Below are positions 5,527 to 10,673 of a stretch of DNA of 10,673 nt, piece after piece. The stretch lies in the NCBI GenBank assembly GCA_902497145.1, contig CABVDR010000078.1, positions 1-10,673 of the forward strand, given 5' to 3'. The notes under the pieces are model-generated. The model did not search any database. It saw nothing but the letters and a program-made list of their open reading frames with translations, and was not told the origin of the DNA. Numbering within the stretch: the stretch's first letter is position 1; each line of letters opens with the position of its first letter. The stretch comes from an uncultured Oscillospiraceae bacterium (lineage in GTDB: Bacteria > Bacillota > Clostridia > Oscillospirales > Oscillospiraceae). A program made the position numbers and the translations under genes.

Positions 5527-7734
5527 TTAGAACTTGTTGTATAGAGCCAGGATCAGCACAATGGACTCCTGGACGGTGGTGTTGCTCAGAGGCGCCAGGC
5601 GGTTGCCGTCTCCACCGGCCATCAGGCCGTTGTTGGTAAGCACCGCCATGCTCTCCTCCGCCCAGCCGGCCACACTGGCGGCGTCGGCGTACTGGCCCAG
5701 CTGGGTGCTGGGGTTGGTCAGGATGTCATCTCCCACCAGACGGATGACCTGCCGGAGCATGACGCAGATCTCCTGCCGGGTGATGGGATCGTTGGGGGCA
5801 AAGCGGCCCGCGCCCTTGCCGGCGGTGATGCCGGCGGCCACGGCCTTCAGGGCCACGATGTCGTTGGTGTCGGTGAAGCTCTGGCCGTCGGTGGGCAGGA
5901 CAGTCCCGGTGAGCTGCTCCACCAGATTCACAGACAGCTCGGCAAACTGCAGGCGGGTGATGCTGCTGCGGAAGCCGGAGGAGGTGCGGGCGGTGAGCAG
6001 GTCATTGTCCTGGGCGCTGAGGATGTAGCCGGTGGCCCAGCTGTCCGCGGAGGACAGATCCAGGCCGGTGGCGTCCGAGCCGGTGACCTTCCCCTGGGTG
6101 TCCACAAAGATGGTGCGCTCCACCGTCTTGGAGAAGGGGGCGCGGGTGGCCACCACCTTGATGGTGTGGCTGCCGGGGGTCAGGGAGGACACGGGCAGGT
6201 TGTAGTTAAAGGGCTCGGAGGTGGCGGTGTACTTGAGGACGCCGTCCACATAGTACTGACAGGTGGCGCTGCCGGAGCCGGGGAAAATGGCGTAGGTGTA
6301 CAGCTTCAGGGTGTCCATGGTCTCGTCCACGGTGGACAGGCGGGTATAGCCCTGGGCGCTTTTCTCTCCGTCCTGGATGTAGGCGGAGGAGGAGACGGCC
6401 TGGCGGTAGGCGGCGGCCAGGGTGCTGCTGCCGCTGAGCATGTAGCTGTAATTGCTGTCGCTGCGGTCCACGTCAAAGAAGAAGATGGCCTTCAGCCGGG
6501 GGTAGACCATGGGCAGATAGGAGTAGAACTTGGTGAGCTGCTGGGTGGCAAAGGCGGTCTGGTCCGCGCCGGTGGAGCGGTTGTAGTAGCCAAAGCCGCA
6601 CTCGCTGATCATCAGGGGCTTGTTGTGGGCCTCGGCCAGCTCGTTGAGATCCTGGAGAACCGCCAGGGGGTCGTTGCCGTAGATGCCGGTGCAGTAGAAG
6701 GCATCGTTGGAGTAGTTCTTGTTGCTGTACGTATAGCTGCTGCCGTAGCCGGTGGGGTTGATCTTATAGCTGGAGCAGCCGATCCAGTCCACGTAGGCGT
6801 CGCCGGGATAGTAGGTCTCGTAGGTGACGGTGCGGTTGGACACATCGTTGGGCGAGAACACCAGGGCGATGTTATCATACTGCCGGGCGGCCTTGGCGAT
6901 CTTCTGGTAGGCCTGGATATAGCGCTGGGGGTCGGGCAGATCCAGCCAGCAGTTCATCTCGGCACCGATGCGCAGCAGGAAGGTACAGTTCTGGGAGCCC
7001 AGGTAGTCCACGCCCTCCTGAATGTAGCTGTCGGAGCTGGAGCTGAGCACGGTCTCCAGGCCGGAGTTGCTCTCGGTGAAGTTCCAGGCCAGCTCCACCA
7101 CGCCGTCGTTATTGAGGGCGTCCTGAAGGGAGCTGTCCGTGTTGGCGTAGTAGTCCACCCAGTAGGGCAGGCTGTAACCGTCCATAAAGTTGACGTACAC
7201 CAGGTGGGCGGAGTCGTTCACCTGGGTGCCGGTGGGCACGGTGCCGTAGTAGACGCCGGAGGTAGGCTCACCGGGGGCGCCGGTATAGGGCACGTCGGCG
7301 GGGTCGTCTACCAGGGCGTACACCTCCATCTGACGCTGCAGATGGTTGATCTGGGCGTTGACGTTAATGATGGTGTCCTGGTAGCTGGCTACGTTGTCGT
7401 TGAGCCACTGGGCCAGCTGCAGCTGGCGCTGACGCCACAAGATGGCGTTGCTCATATCGCCCTTGAGCTCGTAGCACCAGGCCACTTGGTCGCACTTTGG
7501 CTCCAGGTTGTAGCACACGTCGGTGTTCAGGCCATACTGCATCAGCAGATTGTAGGTCTGGGTCCCGATGGAGATGGTCTCATCGATGTTCTGGCTGCTC
7601 ACCGCCGCCGACCAGGCGTCGTGGAGGGGCCAATAGGAGTTGGGGTAGGTAAAGGCAGAGGCCGGAAGGCTCAGGCCCATAACCAGAGCAGCGGTCAGCG
7701 CCCCGGCGGCAAGCCGCCGCAGGATCTTTTTCAT
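5527..7734 (-). CDS. Secreted SLH-anchored protein with GH26 (beta-mannanase-like) catalytic domain
   Basis: Predicted cell-surface glycoside hydrolase of 735 residues, probably acting on mannan-type or related beta-glycans. Domains in order: signal peptide (1-27, basic MKKILRR, cleavage after ASA); a helical region about 28-155 resembling TPR-type helix pairs, with three Cys; a GH26-like barrel about 160-450; an Ig-like beta domain about 474-546; three SLH repeats about 561-610, 620-669 and 682-733. In the GH26 domain the acid/base is Glu259 (RIGAEMNCW) and the nucleophile Glu378 (MISECGFG), 119 residues apart; VFSPN and DWIGCSSY also fit. The usual His before the acid/base is Ala258. SLH repeats bind secondary cell-wall polymer; their motifs read TRLQ, TRQE and TVQE. 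Start ATG 7734 has AGGAG (complement of 7743-7747) at 8 bases. Its own promoter and shared terminator suggest a single-gene transcript. Ten cysteines are many for an exported Gram-positive protein. The SLH call is firm, GH26 good, substrate unknown. Confidence 0.87.
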   Translation of the reverse strand: MKKILRRLAAGALTAALVMGLSLPASAFTYPNSYWPLHDAWSAAVSSQNIDETISIGTQTYNLLMQYGLNTDVCYNLEPKCDQVAWCYELKGDMSNAILWRQRQLQLAQWLNDNVASYQDTIINVNAQINHLQRQMEVYALVDDPADVPYTGAPGEPTSGVYYGTVPTGTQVNDSAHLVYVNFMDGYSLPYWVDYYANTDSSLQDALNNDGVVELAWNFTESNSGLETVLSSSSDSYIQEGVDYLGSQNCTFLLRIGAEMNCWLDLPDPQRYIQAYQKIAKAARQYDNIALVFSPNDVSNRTVTYETYYPGDAYVDWIGCSSYKINPTGYGSSYTYSNKNYSNDAFYCTGIYGNDPLAVLQDLNELAEAHNKPLMISECGFGYYNRSTGADQTAFATQQLTKFYSYLPMVYPRLKAIFFFDVDRSDSNYSYMLSGSSTLAAAYRQAVSSSAYIQDGEKSAQGYTRLSTVDETMDTLKLYTYAIFPGSGSATCQYYVDGVLKYTATSEPFNYNLPVSSLTPGSHTIKVVATRAPFSKTVERTIFVDTQGKVTGSDATGLDLSSADSWATGYILSAQDNDLLTARTSSGFRSSITRLQFAELSVNLVEQLTGTVLPTDGQSFTDTNDIVALKAVAAGITAGKGAGRFAPNDPITRQEICVMLRQVIRLVGDDILTNPSTQLGQYADAASVAGWAEESMAVLTNNGLMAGGDGNRLAPLSNTTVQESIVLILALYNKF

Positions 7735-7795
7735 AACAACTTCTCCTCTCTTTTCCCCACAGGGCTCTCGTCCTGCAGGCCCAAATGATACCTTA

Positions 7796-7824
7796 ATTTT
7801 ATCTTAAATCCACCCCGTCCACAA
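7796..7824 (-). promoter_or_regulatory. Sigma-A-type promoter for the SLH/GH26 gene
   Basis: On the − strand, TTGTGG (complement of 7819-7824), a 17-base spacer and TAAAAT (complement of 7796-7801). The start point would be near 7789, giving a leader of about 55 nt to the ATG at 7734. This AT-rich patch stands out between GC-rich genes and lies after the terminator of the upstream ABC operon, as expected for an independent unit. Called by consensus only. Confidence 0.6.
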
Positions 7825-7856
7825 GATGCATTTTATACCAATTGCTGCATTTTTTG

Positions 7857-7888
7857 AAAAAAACAGGCTCCCCAATTGGGGAGCCTGT
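7857..7888 (-). terminator. Rho-independent terminator of the nucleoside-type ABC transporter operon
   Basis: A perfect palindrome at 7863-7888: 11-bp arms ACAGGCTCCCC and GGGGAGCCTGT around AATT. Read on the − strand it is followed by a run of T (complement of A at 7857-7862). It sits 23 bases past the stop codon of the last permease gene. On the + strand it is followed by CAAAAAAAG, so it should work only for the − strand operon. Confidence 0.92.
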
Positions 7889-7911
7889 CAAAAAAAGACA
7901 ATCGTTCCAAA

Positions 7912-8910
7912 TTATCGCTCTTCCCGGAAGTAGTTAAGGCCCAGGGCCTGGGGCTGTCCGGAGCCCTCCCGCTTGCGCACGGAGGTGACCACCAGCACAA
8001 TGGCGGTGATAATAAAGGGCAGGGCCTGGTAGAGCTGGGTGGGCACGGCGGCCAGCCAGCCCAATCCCTCAGGGAAGGCGGCGGCCAGGCTGGAGCCAGA
8101 CACCCGCAGGGTATTGAAGAAGCCGAACACGAAGGTGCCCAGAATGGCCAGGGCGGGGTTCCAGTTGGCGAAGATGACCAGGGCCACCGCGATCCAGCCG
8201 TAGCCGTTGATCCAGCAGCTGCTGTTGAAGGAGCCGGACATGTTCAGGGCCATATAGTACCCGCCGATGCCCATAATGCCGCAGCCCACACAGATGTGCA
8301 GGTACTTGTAGCGCTTGACGTTGATGCCCACCGAGTCGGCGGCGCCGGGGTTCTCACCCACGGAGCGCAGACGCAGGCCGTACTGGGTGCGGCTCAAATA
8401 GAACCACATCACCAGGGCAATGACCACGCCCAGGTAAACCAGCAGGTTGTGGCTGAACAGCCCCTGTCCAATCAGGGGGATCTGGGACAGGCCGGGGATG
8501 GCCACGTCGGCAAAGCCGTTTTTGATGTTGGCGTAGTCGTTCATGGCGGGCCAGCTCACCGCCTTGACGCCGCTGCCTACGAAGAAGTAGAGGCCAAGGC
8601 CGAAGGTGGTGAGGGTCAGGCCGGTGATGTTCTGGTTGGCCTGGAGGGAGACGGTAAGCACCGCGAAAATCAGCCCGCACAGGGCCCCGGCCAGGAAGGC
8701 CACCAGGATGCCCGCCCCCAGACTGTTGGCGTAGCAGCCCAGGATGTAGCCAAAGATGGCGCCCACGGCCATGATGCCCTCCACGCCCAGGTTCAGGCTG
8801 CCCGACTTCTCCACCAGGATTTCCCCGGTGGTGCCGTAGAGCAGCGGGATGTTGTAGACCACAATGTTGTGGACAAAGGTGGTGAGGACACCAAGCTTAT
8901 CCATTTCCAT
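7912..8910 (-). CDS. ABC transporter permease, BPD_transp_2 family, nucleoside type (NupQ-like), second permease
   Basis: One of two membrane subunits of an importer of the BMP/Nup type, whose studied members take up nucleosides such as guanosine. The protein is 332 residues and strongly hydrophobic with about nine to ten predicted membrane segments. Family signatures seen: NLGVEGIMAVGA (from residue 40), the NxGxEG motif of this permease class, and the cytoplasmic coupling segment GENPGAADSVGINVKRYK (from residue 185). The tail is short and basic. Start choice: in-frame ATGs lie at 8916, 8910 and 8904. The GGGGG ribosome-binding site (complement of 8919-8923) is 2, 8 and 14 bases away, favouring 8910. 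A GTG-initiated extension to 9090 is rejected because it overlaps the upstream gene and adds a Pro/Ser-rich non-homologous tail. It overlaps the upstream permease gene by 14 bases, implying translational coupling, and is the operon's last gene. The substrate is inferred from family. Confidence 0.92.
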   Translation of the reverse strand: MEMDKLGVLTTFVHNIVVYNIPLLYGTTGEILVEKSGSLNLGVEGIMAVGAIFGYILGCYANSLGAGILVAFLAGALCGLIFAVLTVSLQANQNITGLTLTTFGLGLYFFVGSGVKAVSWPAMNDYANIKNGFADVAIPGLSQIPLIGQGLFSHNLLVYLGVVIALVMWFYLSRTQYGLRLRSVGENPGAADSVGINVKRYKYLHICVGCGIMGIGGYYMALNMSGSFNSSCWINGYGWIAVALVIFANWNPALAILGTFVFGFFNTLRVSGSSLAAAFPEGLGWLAAVPTQLYQALPFIITAIVLVVTSVRKREGSGQPQALGLNYFREER

Positions 8911-10012
8911 TGTCATTGCCCCCTTTCTTAACCGGAACGATGCGGAAGCGGGTGTAGAAGTCGGCGGCCAGCACCAGGAACAAGATGGCGCCCTGGAGCA
9001 TATCCGCAAAGCTGGAGTCCACCTGGGAGAAGGTGGAGGCGGCGGTGGTGGAGCCGTACTGGAGCATGCTGATGAGGGCGGAGACCACAAAGATCGCTCC
9101 GGTGTTCAGCTGGGACAGCCAGGCTACGATGACGCCGGTCCAGCCCACGTCGTCGGTGATGGTGGTGGCCAGGATGCCGGCGGTGCCCACCTTGAAGGCG
9201 GCAGCCAGGCCGATGAGGCAGGCGGAGAAGAACACGGTGCGCAGCACGATGCGGTTGACTTTCATGCCGGCGTACCGGGCGGTGCCTACGCTGTCGCCCA
9301 CCACGGCAATCTCATAGCCCTGCTTGCTGTACTTAAGGTACACGTGCACCAGCACGCCGATCACCAGGGTGAGGATCACGCAGATGTTCAGCCCGAACTT
9401 CCCGATGGGGATTTTGGGGAAGGAGGCCAGGCTGGCAAAGCTGGTGAAGATGGGCCGGGCGGAGGTGTCGTCCAGGTAGAAGTTCCAGGGGGCCTTGGTC
9501 TCCCCCAGGAAGGTAATAAAGTAGAGGGCCACGTAGTTGAGCATCAGGGTCATCAGAGTCTCGTTGGTGCCGAAGCGTACCTTCAGGGCGGCCACAAAGG
9601 CGCCGTACAGCCCGGCGGCCAGCATGCCGGCCAGGCACATAAGCACCAGAGTCAGGGGCTCGGGGAGCACCGGTCCGGCTTTGAAGGCCACGGTGGCGGC
9701 AGCCACGGCTCCCAGGATGAACTGTCCCTCGCCGCCGATGTTCCAAAAGCGCATTTTAAAGGCCAGGGACAGGGCCACGGAGGTAAGGGCCAGGGGGACA
9801 AATACTTTCAGATAGTTCTCAAAAGACTTGTAGGCGATCTTGTTGCCCACCATGCCCATGGTGAACATGCGCCCGTAGTAGGCGATGGGGTCCACTCCCA
9901 TGGCCAGCAGCAGCAGTCCCCCCAGCACCAGGGCCGCCGCTACCGCCAGGACATACATCCCCAGCAGCTTCCACAGCGGGCAGTGATCCCGTTTTACCAC
10001 ATGAAAGCGCAT
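8897..10012 (-). CDS. ABC transporter permease, BPD_transp_2 family, nucleoside type (NupP-like), first permease
   Basis: Membrane subunit of the same BMP/Nup-type importer, pairing with the downstream permease to form the translocation path. It has 371 residues and is longer at the N terminus than its partner. A basic head MRFHVVKRDH precedes the first membrane helix (about 15-40), then a loop with YYGRMFTMGMVGNK. The class motif NIGGEGQFILGA begins at residue 91. Later parts include FGTNETLMTLMLNY and the coupling segment VVGDSVGTARYAGMKVNR, equivalent to the GENP segment of the partner. The C terminus is basic and Gly/Asn-rich. Start ATG 10012 overlaps the upstream ATPase stop as TGATG (one shared base) and has GGGGGAG (complement of 10018-10024) 5 bases ahead. 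Reading further upstream to 10189 would only add a shadow of the ATPase gene. Family is firm; substrate is inferred. Confidence 0.92.
   Translation of the reverse strand: MRFHVVKRDHCPLWKLLGMYVLAVAAALVLGGLLLLAMGVDPIAYYGRMFTMGMVGNKIAYKSFENYLKVFVPLALTSVALSLAFKMRFWNIGGEGQFILGAVAAATVAFKAGPVLPEPLTLVLMCLAGMLAAGLYGAFVAALKVRFGTNETLMTLMLNYVALYFITFLGETKAPWNFYLDDTSARPIFTSFASLASFPKIPIGKFGLNICVILTLVIGVLVHVYLKYSKQGYEIAVVGDSVGTARYAGMKVNRIVLRTVFFSACLIGLAAAFKVGTAGILATTITDDVGWTGVIVAWLSQLNTGAIFVVSALISMLQYGSTTAASTFSQVDSSFADMLQGAILFLVLAADFYTRFRIVPVKKGGNDNGNG
8919..8923 (-). promoter_or_regulatory. Ribosome binding site deciding the second permease start
   Basis: On the − strand AAAGGGGGC lies inside the last codons of the upstream permease gene (Lys-Lys-Gly-Gly). 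Its spacing is only 2 bases to ATG 8916 but 8 bases to ATG 8910, so initiation at 8910 is more likely. Confidence 0.55.
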
Positions 10013-10673
10013 CACTTCTCCCCCTTTCCATCGCCCTGGTTTTCGGGGGCGAAGTTGGTGTCCTTGGCAAAGCCGGCGGGCTTGTCCTCGTACTTGTTGG
10101 TCAGGTCCAGAGAGCCGGTCATCATCAGACCCAACTCCTCCTTGGTGGTCTTGTGGGCGTGGACCACGCCCATCACTCTGCCGTGACACAGTACCATAAT
10201 CTTATCACACAGGGCCATCATCACGTCCAGGTCCTCGCCCACGAAGAGCACGCCCACGCCGTCCTTCTTCTGCTGGTTGAGGATGTTGTAGATGGCGTAG
10301 GAGGAGTTGATGTCCAGGCCGCGGACGGGATAGGCGGTGACAATGACGTTGGGCCCGGCCTTGATCTCGCGGCCCAGCAGCACCTTCTGCACGTTGCCGC
10401 CGGAGAGACGGCGCACCGGCGTCTCGGTGGAGGGGGTGACCACACCCAGCTCCTGGATGACGTGCTCGGCGTCGGCCCGGCCCTGCTTGCGGTCCACAAA
10501 GGGGCCCTTGGCGTCCTGGTAGTTTTTCAGCAGCATGTTGTCCGTGATGGACAGAGACGGAGCCAGGCCCATGCCCAGCCGGTCCTCGGGGATGAAGGAC
10601 ATGGAGATGCCCTTGTCCAGGATGGCCTTGGGGCTGAGACCCACAATGTTGTCTCCCTTGTAGATCATCTGGC
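10012..10673 (-). CDS. ABC transporter ATP-binding protein, nucleoside type (NupO/BmpB-like), C-terminal part (5' end outside window)
   Basis: Cytoplasmic energising subunit of the importer formed with the two downstream permeases. Proteins of this type carry two fused ATPase domains and are about 500 residues. The 219 residues here are most of the second domain; the frame continues past the right edge. Seen: FIPEDRLGMGL (the PEDR segment typical of second domains in sugar/nucleoside ABC ATPases), signature LSGGNVQK, a Walker B-like VIVTAYPVRGLDI, and a D-loop/H-loop region ending in LFVGEDLDVMMALCDKIMVL. The normal catalytic Glu after Walker B is absent, as is usual for the second domain of RbsA/BmpB-type ATPases, but the common QPTRGLD here reads YPVRGLD. 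The tail after residue 185 or so is charged and non-conserved. It shares one base (TGATG) with the first permease gene. A BMP-family lipoprotein is expected upstream but not visible. Confidence 0.93.
   Translation of the reverse strand, partial: QMIYKGDNIVGLSPKAILDKGISMSFIPEDRLGMGLAPSLSITDNMLLKNYQDAKGPFVDRKQGRADAEHVIQELGVVTPSTETPVRRLSGGNVQKVLLGREIKAGPNVIVTAYPVRGLDINSSYAIYNILNQQKKDGVGVLFVGEDLDVMMALCDKIMVLCHGRVMGVVHAHKTTKEELGLMMTGSLDLTNKYEDKPAGFAKDTNFAPENQGDGKGEK

Noticed and set aside
6166..7788. 540-codon open frame on the + strand opposite the SLH/GH26 gene
   Set aside because: Gly/Val/His-rich low-complexity product typical of an antisense shadow in GC-rich DNA; the − strand gene has a signal peptide, catalytic motifs, SLH repeats, RBS and promoter.
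7876..10186. Long + strand open frames (7876-8931 and 8864-10186) opposite the permease genes
   Set aside because: Gly/Gln/His-rich products with no recognisable domain, exactly mirroring the two permease genes; the first would also start inside the terminator palindrome.

Overview
This 10.7-kb window is a chromosomal segment of a GC-rich, Gram-positive anaerobe, most likely a member of class Clostridia in the Oscillospiraceae group (the Flavonifractor / Intestinimonas / Pseudoflavonifractor kind). That placement is inference from four things: strong GC bias at third codon positions, a parvulin-type lipoprotein directly after mfd, S-layer homology (SLH) domains, and a BMP/Nup-type nucleoside ABC transporter. 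No 16S rRNA or other marker is present to prove it.

Layout, left to right. On the + strand: the 3' end of mfd (transcription-repair coupling factor); its own strong extended -10 promoter and a peptidyl-prolyl isomerase lipoprotein (PrsA-like, extracytoplasmic folding); a 412-bp non-coding gap holding a 113-bp-period direct repeat full of hairpins; then an 880-residue P-type Ca2+ ATPase. A bidirectional terminator separates the ATPase from the convergent − strand genes. On the − strand: a secreted, SLH-anchored protein with a GH26 (beta-mannanase-like) catalytic domain, with its own promoter. Upstream of it (higher coordinates) lies the end of an ABC transporter operon, ATPase > permease 1 > permease 2, tightly overlapped and closed by a perfect-palindrome intrinsic terminator. 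The ATPase gene runs off the right edge.

How the genes relate: the first three + strand genes concern genome maintenance, envelope protein folding and cation export, and share no pathway apart from mfd and the foldase being neighbours. The − strand transporter (nucleoside type by family) is one functional unit whose missing parts (N-terminal half of the ATPase, probably a BMP-family binding lipoprotein) should lie just right of the window. The GH26/SLH gene appears to be a solo cell-surface glycosidase with no sugar-utilisation neighbours in view.

I do not see a clear undescribed defence, mobile or RNA system. The signals most worth a second look are the structured tandem repeat after the foldase gene, the unusual architecture and catalytic-site context of the GH26/SLH protein, and a glutamate-to-glutamine change at a Ca2+-site position of the ATPase. 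Long ORFs opposite the real genes are GC-driven shadows.
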